This document shows, piece after piece, positions 27,240 through 35,430 of a DNA stretch of 64,000 bases. How positions within the stretch are numbered: the first letter of the stretch is position 1; the number at the start of each line of letters is the position of its first letter. Source of the stretch: Candidatus Peribacteria bacterium RIFOXYB1_FULL_54_35. GTDB taxonomy: Bacteria > Patescibacteriota > Gracilibacteria > Peribacterales > Peribacteraceae. The notes beneath the pieces were generated by a model, which made no database searches, was not told the DNA's origin, and worked only from the letters and a program-made list of their open reading frames with translations. The DNA is taken from positions 62,001 through 126,000 of the forward strand of contig MFYJ01000012.1 of the NCBI GenBank assembly GCA_001787755.1. Reading direction: 5' to 3'. Position numbers and translations under genes: made by a program.

Positions 27240-28187
27240 TCACCCCTTCCGCATATCCATGCTCTGACTTCCCATTGTTTTGCCGGAGGCAGAGATCTGT
27301 TCGGCGGTCCACGAAACATTGATTTTCACCGCAGGGCGGGAGTCGGAGCGCAGGCCAAGCCGGAGTGTTTCGCCCTTTGCAAGGCGGAGAGGCTGCTCGA
27401 CCGGGAGAAAAATCTGCTGCCAGTGCGTGGGAGGTTCTTTGGGACTGGTGCTCAGCACTATGCCGGGGAGCAGCGTGCATACCCACCAAAGTGCAAAACC
27501 GTAGATTGTTACGGGTGATCCGATATGCCACTGGAGTTCGCCTGTGCGGATGCTTCGCAGCTTTCCCCCGGTAAGGTCTGCATCATCCCAGCGCTTTGCC
27601 GCACCGGTTCCCGGCAGGAGATCTCGTGGGCGGACTATCTTCACATACATGTTATTCATGGATTTCCTGCGTGCTTCTGACCAGTCGAGATCATGGTTGG
27701 CATGATCCCAGCTTGCGATCTCGCGCCAGAGACCTTGGGTGACGAGCGGGGCTGCGTACTGCTCGATGCGCTGCGGGATCATCACTCCTCCTTTCTTCAG
27801 GAAGCGTCTGGCATCCGTGAGGGTTTCGAGAATGTTCTCCTCGTAGGCGAAGTTGCCGAGGGTTTCGCTCACCACAAGGTCTGCTTTTGGCAGGCCGCGG
27901 ATTTCCGCCGAGTGGGCATGCAGAAACTCGCATCCCCGGATGCTGTTCCTGCGGGCGATGGCACGGGAGAGTTCCAGGAATTCCTCCTCGCGCTCGATGA
28001 GGATGCAGCGCTTTGCACCGAGTTTCCGTGCGAGGAACGCAAGAAATCCCGTTCCTGATCCCACATCGATCACCGTGCAGCCGGGGGTCACGGTCTGCCG
28101 CAGAGCTTTGGCGAATGCGTCCATGCGGACGCGGTCGTTCATGATGAGGCGCTGGTACTCAATGGCAGACATGGGAAGATTATACAT
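27240..28187 (-). CDS. PRMT-like (protein arginine methyltransferase family) methyltransferase
   Basis: A 315-residue AdoMet enzyme. The order of motifs is that of protein arginine methyltransferases: NDRVRMDAFAKAL, motif I VIDVGSGTGFLA, the acidic post-I strand ILIERE, a double-E loop SETLGNFAYEE and a THW loop PPTHWQQIFLP near residue 265. In eukaryotic PRMTs the two Glu bind the arginine guanidinium. Bacterial members are poorly known and the target here is unknown. The start at 28187 (MYNLPMSAIEYQ) fits the family; a longer frame runs through a GC-rich palindrome. Confidence 0.8.
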   Translation of the reverse strand: MYNLPMSAIEYQRLIMNDRVRMDAFAKALRQTVTPGCTVIDVGSGTGFLAFLARKLGAKRCILIEREEEFLELSRAIARRNSIRGCEFLHAHSAEIRGLPKADLVVSETLGNFAYEENILETLTDARRFLKKGGVMIPQRIEQYAAPLVTQGLWREIASWDHANHDLDWSEARRKSMNNMYVKIVRPRDLLPGTGAAKRWDDADLTGGKLRSIRTGELQWHIGSPVTIYGFALWWVCTLLPGIVLSTSPKEPPTHWQQIFLPVEQPLRLAKGETLRLGLRSDSRPAVKINVSWTAEQISASGKTMGSQSMDMRKG

Positions 28188-28235
28188 GCTTCGTGTCCTC
28201 CACTCCCGCTCGTCCCGGATACGCAGGACTCGCTT

Positions 28236-28260
28236 CCCCCTCCTCCAATGGAGGAGGGGG
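28236..28260. repeat. C/G-rich palindrome, REP-like
   Basis: CCCCCTCCTCC, loop AAT, GGAGGAGGGGG: a perfect 11-bp stem. Flanks CGCTTC before and GAGGGGGTGGAG after are shared with the palindrome at 59496-59521, so they belong to one family. Confidence 0.75.
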
Positions 28261-28289
28261 ATTGAGGGGGTGGAGGACACGAAGTTCCA

Positions 28290-29417
28290 TCAGGACTGTT
28301 TACTCCGTCGGCCATTCGCTCCTGCACGCGGCCGTTCAATCGGGGTGCTGCGCACCGCCGGTCCCTGGAAACTGCACTGTAGCTTGGGGTGGAGAGCGCG
28401 GAGACGTGCGGCGAGGGTGTTTCTCAGATGCGCGACTTCCTCCATGGTAATACCTGTAAATCCTTCGATGACCAGCTGCGCTTTGTACTGAGCTGCCATT
28501 CTTGCAGCGAGCAGGAATGGGTCTTCGCTGCCATCCTCGCCCTGCAGGTACTGTTGCGCCTCCTTCCCGCCCACCTTCACGGATGTCACTCCCGCGTCCG
28601 GCAGGTAGTCATACACCTGTTGGATCTGCTGCCCCACCCCCATTGCAGATCCGCTGAAGTCATCAAACGCGATAGTTGCCGTTCCTTCTTCGAGGAGGTC
28701 ACGGAGAAGATGAAGCACTCGGGTGCAATCTCCCGGATTTCCCCACTCCACAAGCTCAAGTTCCTGGAGTCTCTTCCCCTGCAGACCGGCATCGCACACT
28801 GCCTGATGGAATGTTTCCAGAACTTCCGGGTGCTCTCTTATGAGTCTCGCAGGGATGTTCATGGAAACAACAGGGATATGGTTGCCGCTCGAGAATGTCT
28901 TGCACCGTTCCTGGAAAGCGAGTGACTGCATGTACGTTGCGCGGAAGAGTGAGCGCAGTGCATCCGGATCCTCCATCACAGCTTTCGAGAGGAGGTGCCT
29001 TGCGAGCAGTACATGCACATGATCGTTGGCATCGGTCACGAGGAGCCGCACGAGCGCTTCGCACTTCTGGACGTCCTGGAAGTCCGGCGGGAACCGCCAG
29101 CCCTCCTGGTCATCAGGAGAGAACTGTGTGAAGCGCCGGATGAACTGCATGGCCATCGCCGCGGTCCTGTCCCCACCGCGCCCGTCGAGGATGTGCTGGG
29201 CTTCCATCTTCGTGAGAGCGGAAGGGAGAACTTCCGCAGCATTGGGGCTGTCTGTCCCGTAGGGGTTCACCAGCGGTTCAAATTGTGTTGCTCCTTCCTC
29301 ATCGCATCCTGCAACGAGAGCTGTCCACTGTTCTCTGGAAATAGGGAGAGGCTGCTTTCTCCTCGCCGAACGTCCGGGAGACCTTTCCCCGGTATCACTG
29401 GCATGTTCCTGCCTCAT
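28290..29417 (-). CDS. EAL-domain protein, probable c-di-GMP phosphodiesterase
   Basis: A 375-residue cytoplasmic protein whose middle is an EAL domain: CEALVRL (E120), VVSMNIP (N187), ELVEW (E221/E224), IAFDDFSGS (D252, D253), VKVGGK (K281) and LVIEGF (E318). These are the metal- and substrate-binding positions of cyclic-di-GMP phosphodiesterases, all present, though several surrounding residues are unusual (FSGS instead of FGTG). Residues 1-95 and the basic tail from 355 have no known domain. No GGDEF cyclase or PilZ receptor is in the window. No Shine-Dalgarno site precedes the ATG. Confidence 0.75.
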   Translation of the reverse strand: MRQEHASDTGERSPGRSARRKQPLPISREQWTALVAGCDEEGATQFEPLVNPYGTDSPNAAEVLPSALTKMEAQHILDGRGGDRTAAMAMQFIRRFTQFSPDDQEGWRFPPDFQDVQKCEALVRLLVTDANDHVHVLLARHLLSKAVMEDPDALRSLFRATYMQSLAFQERCKTFSSGNHIPVVSMNIPARLIREHPEVLETFHQAVCDAGLQGKRLQELELVEWGNPGDCTRVLHLLRDLLEEGTATIAFDDFSGSAMGVGQQIQQVYDYLPDAGVTSVKVGGKEAQQYLQGEDGSEDPFLLAARMAAQYKAQLVIEGFTGITMEEVAHLRNTLAARLRALHPKLQCSFQGPAVRSTPIERPRAGANGRRSKQS

Positions 29418-29612
29418 GGTTTCCGGGAGGAAGGAGGAGACTGTGTTTGAGAGTAGACAGGCTCGGAGGTTGATGGAAGTTCAGGGCGCAAGCAATCCCA
29501 AAATACCAAAGTTATAGTATTTGTCTAGTTGTGCACTCCTTTCGGTGTTTTACAGGCTACAGGAGCCTCCGTAAGGGAAACGACGGCATTGCAGCGCGGA
29601 AAGAATGCAGAC

Positions 29613-29987
29613 TTATTTCGACTTCAGCGCATCCCGGATTTCCGTGAGAAGCTTCACTTCAGCCGGTGGTTCAGCTGGTACGGCTGCCGGTACGGGCTTC
29701 TTGAAGCAGTTCATCTGTTTTACGATGATGAAGATGCAGAATGCAACGATGACGAAGTCCACAACGGACTGGATGAACATGCCGTAGGCTATTTTGGTGC
29801 TGCCGATCTCGAAGGCGAGCGTTTTAAAATCCACTTTTCCCACGAGGAGCCCGATGGCGGGCATCAGCATGTCGTTCACGAGCGAGCTCACGATCTTGCC
29901 GAAGGCTGCGCCGATGATGATGCCGACTGCCATATCGACGACATTGCCCTTCATGGCGAAGTCGCGGAATTCCTTGAGCATGGACAT
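29613..29987 (-). CDS. mscL: Large-conductance mechanosensitive channel
   Basis: MscL opens under membrane tension to release solutes during osmotic downshock. It has 124 residues with two transmembrane helices. [31 protein letters not shown] is the standard first helix region (seen here from residue 3), and the second helix lies near residues 70-95 with [13 protein letters not shown]. The C-terminal helix ends [10 protein letters not shown]-like. The start at 29987 or 29981 is possible. TATACT lies 24 bases upstream on this strand (30012-30017). Confidence 0.96.
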   Translation of the reverse strand: MSMLKEFRDFAMKGNVVDMAVGIIIGAAFGKIVSSLVNDMLMPAIGLLVGKVDFKTLAFEIGSTKIAYGMFIQSVVDFVIVAFCIFIIVKQMNCFKKPVPAAVPAEPPAEVKLLTEIRDALKSK

Positions 29988-30140
29988 AGATGATGGGGGA
30001 AAGGGATTTCCAGTATACGGGAATGGGTTTTGGCGATGGAAGGTGCCCAAAACATAGAGCTTGCTTTTGCCGAGCATCGTCTTTGCATATTTGTGCTATG
30101 CAGGTGTCAATTCCATCCTGTAGTGGTAGTCATATAGTAT

Positions 30141-31499
30141 ATGAGTAAGTATTCATTTTTCTATCCTATGCGAGTGAAGAACTTTTTTCCCGTAACAATT
30201 GCGTTTGCCTCTGTTGTAGGTGCGCTTATATTTTTACCCCACGCGTACGCACAGGAAAACATTCCTGTTGATCTTGTGCTTTTTTACGGGCAGGGGTGTC
30301 CCCACTGTGCGCGGGCGATCAATTGGCTCGACGAGGTTGGGGAGAAATATTCACAGTTGAATACGCATCAGTTTGAAATCTATTTCGCGAAAGAGAACAT
30401 TCCTCTGTTCCAGAGGATTGCACAGGAGTACGGGCAGGATATTGGTGCTGTTCCGACGATATTTATCGGTGAGGAGGCTTTTGTGGGGTTCGGGGGGAAT
30501 CTTCAGGCGGAAGTGGAGAGCGAGATTGTTCGTTGCTTGAACGAAGGTTGTCCTTCGCCGTTGCGTTTTGTAGATCCGGAGAGGGTAGCTAATGTGCAGG
30601 CAGAAGATCTGCAGCAAAGCAGTGCCTCAGCTGTCTCAGTGATCGCCGAGAGCAGTGTGGAGCGGGGTGCCCCGATGGGAGAATCGGTTTCTTCTGCTTT
30701 TATTGAGCAAGAGAACAGCAATGCAAATGAAGGCAGCACTGGACAGAACATGGAGGTGGAGGAGGGGAGGAATGAGATAGTGGAGGAAGATGCAGCTGTA
30801 AATTTGGCAAATGCCATTACTATTCCTGCAGTGGTGGGGGGAGCATTGGTCGATGCTATCAATCCCTGTGAATTTGCAGTACTCATCATCCTCATAACAA
30901 CGATTCTTGTTTCAGGGAAGAAGCGCCGCGCACTTTTTGCCGGTCTTGCATTTTCTCTCTCCATCTTCATCTCGTATTTTCTCATGGGGGTTGGCCTCTA
31001 CTCAGCCATTCAGGCTTCCGGCTTCACTCATACCTTCTATCTGGTCATTGCCATACTGGCCATCTTCATCGGACTCTTTAACCTCAAGGATTATCTCTGG
31101 TATGGCAAATGGTTCGTGATGGAAGTGCCCATGAGCTGGCGGCCGCGGCTCAAGGCACTCATTCGCAGTGTCACTTCTGTGCCGGGAGCATTTTTCATTG
31201 GATTTGTGGTGAGCCTTTTTCTTCTCCCATGCACTTCCGGGCCTTACATTGTCGTCCTCGGACTACTGGCGCATACAACGACAAGAGGATATGCGCTGGC
31301 TCTTCTCACGCTTTACAACCTGATCTTTGTGTCGCCGATGATTCTGATTACCTTTGCCGTATATTTTGGTTTCACAACGACTGACAAGGCGGAGGAATGT
31401 CGTATGAAATGCCTCAAGACACTCCACCTCATTGCTGGTCTTATTATTCTGTGCTTGGGTTTTGTTATGCTTGGCTCAGTGTTGCTGGGCTATGTTTGA
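30141..31499 (+). CDS. Thioredoxin-CcdA fusion, envelope thiol-disulfide transporter
   Basis: A 452-residue membrane protein. After a signal segment, residues 45-135 form a thioredoxin/glutaredoxin-like domain with CPHC (QGCPHCARA) and cis-Pro GAVPTIFIG. A Ser/Glu-rich linker of about 80 residues follows, then a CcdA/DsbD-type transmembrane domain with DAINPCEFAV and LLPCTSGPY carrying the paired redox cysteines. This is DsbD-like logic with the soluble domain at the N-terminus. It should move electrons from the cytoplasm to extracytoplasmic thiol proteins. Its 3' end overlaps the DUF134 gene by 10 bp. It is the first redox gene of the metal island. Confidence 0.88.
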   Translation: MSKYSFFYPMRVKNFFPVTIAFASVVGALIFLPHAYAQENIPVDLVLFYGQGCPHCARAINWLDEVGEKYSQLNTHQFEIYFAKENIPLFQRIAQEYGQDIGAVPTIFIGEEAFVGFGGNLQAEVESEIVRCLNEGCPSPLRFVDPERVANVQAEDLQQSSASAVSVIAESSVERGAPMGESVSSAFIEQENSNANEGSTGQNMEVEEGRNEIVEEDAAVNLANAITIPAVVGGALVDAINPCEFAVLIILITTILVSGKKRRALFAGLAFSLSIFISYFLMGVGLYSAIQASGFTHTFYLVIAILAIFIGLFNLKDYLWYGKWFVMEVPMSWRPRLKALIRSVTSVPGAFFIGFVVSLFLLPCTSGPYIVVLGLLAHTTTRGYALALLTLYNLIFVSPMILITFAVYFGFTTTDKAEECRMKCLKTLHLIAGLIILCLGFVMLGSVLLGYV

Positions 31500-31789
31500 T
31501 TGCACGCGCATCTCTTGTCGTGTATCCGTATCGCACATCCCTCCACGATTGCCGTGCCTATTTTCTTCTGCGCGCTTGCAAGGATGCGCTGGAACGTACT
31601 TTGGGAAGTACACATTTCCTTTGCGGCTTCAGTCTGGCTCAGGTCTTTTACGTTTTTTAAGCGCAACGCTTCGAGTTCTTCCGGTGTTATTTCCACAACT
31701 TTCAGCGCACACAGGGGCACCCCCTGCGGCTTGTAATAGGTCACAGAGGGGGAGAAACGAATGCGGCGGAGTCCCCTGGGGCGAGGCAT
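31490..31789 (-). CDS. DUF134 family HTH protein
   Basis: A 99-residue protein beginning MPRPRGLRRI and containing EITPEELEALRLKNVKDL followed by a helix-turn-helix (SQTEAAKEMCTSQSTFQRIL). This is the DUF134 family, presumed DNA-binding regulators often next to DUF5320 and NifX-like genes, as here with DUF5320. On its strand TATACT lies 9 bases before the ATG. It may control the redox or metal genes around it, but no target is known. Confidence 0.88.
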   Translation of the reverse strand: MPRPRGLRRIRFSPSVTYYKPQGVPLCALKVVEITPEELEALRLKNVKDLSQTEAAKEMCTSQSTFQRILASAQKKIGTAIVEGCAIRIHDKRCACNQT

Positions 31790-31804
31790 AACGGGAGAAG
31801 TATA

Positions 31805-32068
31805 CTACTTCTTCTCGTTCTTGCGCGCCTTGCGTACTTCCTCCAATTCTGCCTCAAGAGCTTTCTCCTCTTCCTCGAGGCTTACCTGTGTGGCAAAGCC
31901 AGAGAACCAAGGACAACCTTGCCCGCATCTTCCTCTTCCCATACCCCTCCCATTTCTCCTCCCAAAGCCAAACATGCGTGGCATAGCTGCTCCCTGACTG
32001 CACGGCCCCATACCGCGTCCGGTTCGCGGACCCTGTCCTGCCGGTCCTGTTCCGTCGAATCCTGGCAT
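31805..32068 (-). CDS. DUF5320 family protein
   Basis: An 87-residue protein with MPGFDGTGPAGQGPRTGRG at its start, then GRCGQGC and a charged coiled-coil tail (EEEEKALEAELEEV). The Gly-rich start and coiled tail define DUF5320. Its function is unknown; it commonly accompanies DUF134 regulators and iron-molybdenum-cofactor-type proteins. It sits 15 bp upstream of the DUF134 start in the same direction. Confidence 0.82.
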   Translation of the reverse strand: MPGFDGTGPAGQGPRTGRGMGPCSQGAAMPRMFGFGRRNGRGMGRGRCGQGCPWFSGFATQVSLEEEEKALEAELEEVRKARKNEKK

Positions 32069-32175
32069 AATACAAGTGTGGAAAGAAATAGAACATAATG
32101 AATATATACCCATAACTTTTTCAAGTCAACACAATCCTCTATTTTTCACGGACGGAGAATGGGCACAGGGGTACT

Positions 32176-33288
32176 ATGAGCACTGTGTTATCACGTTTTC
32201 TTCTTTTCTCTGTCTTTGTCTTTTTTGGGGCCATTACTTTTTTCGTTCCTTTTGGCATGCTGGCGCAGGAGCCACGCATGGATTTTGTTCGTGCTGAGGT
32301 TCAGGAGGTCGTAGAAAAAGATGCCGGAACAGAGTTTCCTCTTCAGGAGGCTCGTCTCCGAGTGCTCACTGGTCCCGACGCTGGTGATGAAGTGATCGTC
32401 TCCAATGAGATACTGGGCCATCGTGAGGATCTGCGCCTGGCTCCGGGCCGAACTGTCATTCTTCAGCGTGTAGAACGGTCAGACGGATACAGCATGTATT
32501 ATTTCCAGGAGTACTACAGACTGCCAGCACTCATTATTTCATTTGTCCTTTTTGTTCTTCTGGGTGGGGTTATAGGGAGGAGACGGGGGATTATGTCCCT
32601 CTTCGGTCTTGTGCTTTCCATTGTCATCATTGCCTTCGTGATGTTCCCGCTCATGGTTTCCGGTTGGAATGCATTCTCAGTGAGTGTCATTGGTTCGTTC
32701 CTCATTGCAGGTTCTACCATTCTCATCGCACACGGCTATTGCAGACGGACTTTGCTTGCGCTCCTCGCCACCTGCATCACTCTTGTCTGTGCCATTGTTA
32801 TGGCAGTCGTCGCTGTTACACTCACCAGGCTCTTTGGGCTCGGAAGCGAGGAGAGCGTTTTTCTCCAGCTTGATCCAACCATCCATGTAGATCCCAGGGG
32901 TCTTTTGCTTGCCGGTATCATCATTGGGGCATTGGGTGTGCTGGATGATGTCACAACAACACAGGTCGCGGCAGTGGAGGAGGTGCGTAAGGCAAATCCG
33001 TCCTCTACATTCAGGCAGCTCTACTCCGCAGGTGTTTCCGTTGGACGTGAACATGTTGCATCCATGATCAATACGCTGGTTCTTGCCTATGTTGGTGCGT
33101 CTCTTCCTCTATTGCTTCTCTTTTCTCTCGGTGGAGATGTTCCTGCCTGGGTGACATTGAACAGTGCGTTTTTTGCAGAAGAAATTGTGCGGACATTGGT
33201 TGGGAGCGCCGCTCTTCTGCTTGCCGTTCCTATAGCAACATTCCTTGCTGCCTACGGTTTTTCCAAGAGAAGTTTTGTTGCTGCCTAA
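32176..33288 (+). CDS. YibE/F family membrane protein
   Basis: A 370-residue protein with a signal/anchor segment, a small beta-rich outer domain (residues about 35-110, RVLTGPDAGDEVIVSNE) and seven or so transmembrane helices containing GALGVLDDVTTTQVAAVEEV, the YibE/F hallmark. The family is suspected of transport, but the substrate is unknown. It is divergent from the DUF5320 gene. AGGGG lies close to the ATG as a weak Shine-Dalgarno site. Confidence 0.88.
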   Translation: MSTVLSRFLLFSVFVFFGAITFFVPFGMLAQEPRMDFVRAEVQEVVEKDAGTEFPLQEARLRVLTGPDAGDEVIVSNEILGHREDLRLAPGRTVILQRVERSDGYSMYYFQEYYRLPALIISFVLFVLLGGVIGRRRGIMSLFGLVLSIVIIAFVMFPLMVSGWNAFSVSVIGSFLIAGSTILIAHGYCRRTLLALLATCITLVCAIVMAVVAVTLTRLFGLGSEESVFLQLDPTIHVDPRGLLLAGIIIGALGVLDDVTTTQVAAVEEVRKANPSSTFRQLYSAGVSVGREHVASMINTLVLAYVGASLPLLLLFSLGGDVPAWVTLNSAFFAEEIVRTLVGSAALLLAVPIATFLAAYGFSKRSFVAA

Positions 33289-33353
33289 GTGGAGCATACA
33301 CAGGTAATCCCGAGTCTCGTGCGTTACATGCTTCATTCCATACAGGGTGCATC

Positions 33354-34304
33354 CTACGGAAGCAGCGCATTCAGCGCGTACCCAATGAAGATGATTGCTG
33401 CCGTGACGGTGCCAAAGAATATTCCCAGCAGCTTCCAGCTCATCACACGCCTGAGAATGAGCGCCTCGGGGAGGGAGAGGCCCACGATTGCCATCATGAA
33501 TGCAATGGCAGTGCCGAGGGCAACTCCTTTCTCTACGAGAGCGGACATAATCGGAATGGCGGCGGCTGCGTTTGCGTAGAGCGGGACTGCAAGGATGACC
33601 GCAAGCGGCACACCCCGAATGTTGTCTCCTGAAAGGATGCTTGCGAAGTACCCCTCCGGGATGTACCCGTGCACTGCCGCTCCCACCCCTACACCTATGA
33701 GGACATAGGGCATCACCTTTCCTGTAATTGCCCAGGCGTCGCGGGAAGCAAAGAGCAGTGGACTCACTCTTCTGCCATCATTTCCTTTGCATTGGCAGGT
33801 TCCCATCTTCATATCTTTTGCGATTTCATTCTCCATCTTCATTTTCCCTATGAGGAATCCTCCAAGCATCCCCAACAGCATCCCGAGCGTTACGTAGAGG
33901 GCAGTGATCTTCCATCCGAATGCCGAGATGAAGAGCACGATGGCGACTTCATTGATCAGCGGAGAAGTAATGAGAAAAGCGAATGTTAATCCCAGCGGGA
34001 TTCCTGCATCAATGAAGCTGATGAAGAGGGGGATGGAAGAACATGTGCAGAATGGTGTGATGGCTCCGAAGAGAGACGAAAAGAAATAATCCATTCCGAA
34101 CAAGCGTCTTTTTTCGAGGAATGTGCGCATCTTCTGCACGGGCAGGTAGTACCGTACCAGGCCCGCAAAGTGCGTCAAAAGCACCAGGAGCAGGAAGATT
34201 TTGATGTTTTCGTAGATGAAGAAATATGCACTTTCCCCGAGGTGTGTTTCCGGCACATGATGGAGCAGGTCGAACGTGATCCAGCTGGAGAAGCGTTGAA
34301 GCAT
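33354..34304 (-). CDS. ArsP/DUF318-type permease
   Basis: A 316-residue polytopic permease of the UPF0718 (DUF318) family. PFCTCSSIPLF near residue 83 holds the conserved cysteines and FLITSPLINEVAIV near 110 is the family signature. ArsP members export organoarsenicals; others may move metals or thiol-bound toxicants. A Cys-containing cytoplasmic loop (GTCQCKGN) lies near residue 170. TATCAT is followed by six bases and the ATG, predicting a leaderless mRNA. It lies in the metal island next to terC. Confidence 0.85.
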   Translation of the reverse strand: MLQRFSSWITFDLLHHVPETHLGESAYFFIYENIKIFLLLVLLTHFAGLVRYYLPVQKMRTFLEKRRLFGMDYFFSSLFGAITPFCTCSSIPLFISFIDAGIPLGLTFAFLITSPLINEVAIVLFISAFGWKITALYVTLGMLLGMLGGFLIGKMKMENEIAKDMKMGTCQCKGNDGRRVSPLLFASRDAWAITGKVMPYVLIGVGVGAAVHGYIPEGYFASILSGDNIRGVPLAVILAVPLYANAAAAIPIMSALVEKGVALGTAIAFMMAIVGLSLPEALILRRVMSWKLLGIFFGTVTAAIIFIGYALNALLP

Positions 34305-34322
34305 GTCTCAATGATATGCCCT

Positions 34323-35402
34323 CTAGAACTCTTTCGGAAAGAGAAGAGAGAGGAGAAGTGAGCCTAAGAGACAGGCCATGACGGCCGCGAAGGAAATGGC
34401 GGAAGAGATGTGAATGCCGAACATGACGAGGAGCATCTTTGCCCCGATGACAAAAAGCACCAGGGAGAGGCCTTTCTGGAGGTGGTGGAATTTGTGGATG
34501 ACGGCTTCGAGGAGGAAGAACATCGCCCGCAGGCCAAGAATGGCGAAGATGTTCGATGTGTAGATGACGAAGGGGTCCTGAGAGATGGCGAAAGCTGCGG
34601 GAATGGAATCCACTGCAAACACGAGGTCCGTCCATTCAATGATGACCATGACGAGGAAGAGCGTGGTGAAGAAAAGTTTTCCCTGTTCACCCGACTCCGC
34701 AGGAGGCCACGGGCGTAAGCCCGTGGAGGAATGCGGGTGAAGCCGCGAAGCCCGAAGGGCGAAGTGGCCTCCCGCTACGCCGGGTTCCGCCGCCGCCTTG
34801 CGGCGGCGCATCAAAGAGATGCCACGGCCGTAAGGCCGTGGAGCTTCACGGACGATAAAATGTCCGCCGTGGTGATTGCTGCTGAAGTGAAACAACCGAT
34901 GTGCGAGGCGGTACATCTTGTTATTGTGGAAATCGATGTGTTCCTCCTTCTTCTCAAAGAACAGTTTGAAGCCGGCATAGACGAGCATGGCCCCGAAGAT
35001 GTAGAGGATCCAGTGGAACATGGAGACCACCACCGATCCCAGTCCTATGAAGACTGCACGCATGATGATGGCGCCGAGGATCCCGTAGAAGAGCACCCTG
35101 TGTTGATACTTCTCCTCTATGGAGAAGAAATTGAAAATGAGCAGTATGACGAACAGGTTGTCGACCGAGAGCATCTTCTCCGTCGCGTACGCGCTTAGGA
35201 ATTCCATGGATTTCGTTGCATCGTAGAAGAGGAATATGCACCATGCGAAGATGACGGAGATGGTGATCCAGAAGATGCTTTGCCATGCGGCGGCGCGGAC
35301 CGAGATCGCGTGTGCCTTGCGGTTGAGAATCCCCAAGTCCACGATGAGGAAACCTACGATGATGACAGCAAATGCTATTTCAAGAATGAGGCGGGGTGAC
35401 AT
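34323..35402 (-). CDS. TerC family membrane protein with in-frame palindromic insertion
   Basis: TerC/Alx proteins are inner-membrane proteins linked to metal (Mn, tellurite) homeostasis and metalation of exported proteins. This one has 359 residues, about 40-50 more than usual. EKMLSVDNLFVILLIFNFF and EWTDLVFAVDSIPAAFAIS are the two conserved acidic helices. Between HHGGHFIVRE and FFTTLFLVMV, normally joined by a short loop, lie about 55 extra residues rich in Arg, Pro, Ala and Gly encoded by GC-rich palindromes (34686-34841). The frame stays open through the insert. CCAGGAG precedes the ATG at short spacing. Confidence 0.9.
   Translation of the reverse strand: MSPRLILEIAFAVIIVGFLIVDLGILNRKAHAISVRAAAWQSIFWITISVIFAWCIFLFYDATKSMEFLSAYATEKMLSVDNLFVILLIFNFFSIEEKYQHRVLFYGILGAIIMRAVFIGLGSVVVSMFHWILYIFGAMLVYAGFKLFFEKKEEHIDFHNNKMYRLAHRLFHFSSNHHGGHFIVREAPRPYGRGISLMRRRKAAAEPGVAGGHFALRASRLHPHSSTGLRPWPPAESGEQGKLFFTTLFLVMVIIEWTDLVFAVDSIPAAFAISQDPFVIYTSNIFAILGLRAMFFLLEAVIHKFHHLQKGLSLVLFVIGAKMLLVMFGIHISSAISFAAVMACLLGSLLLSLLFPKEF
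34686..34841. repeat. Composite palindromic element inside terC
   Basis: At least six inverted repeats are nested here: TTCACCCG/CGGGTGAA (34686-34693 with 34734-34741), GAGGCCAC/GTGGCCTC (34703 with 34764), CCACGGGC-GTAA-GCCCGTGG (34707-34726), GCCC-GAA-GGGC (34750-34760), CGCCGCCGC/GCGGCGGCG (34788-34808) and CCACGGCC-GTAA-GGCCGTGG (34822-34841). The two GTAA-loop hairpins share their outer stem. The element is in frame with terC and adds a basic loop to the protein. Confidence 0.85.
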
Positions 35403-35430
35403 GTACTCCTGGATGAAAAAATAAAAGGTT

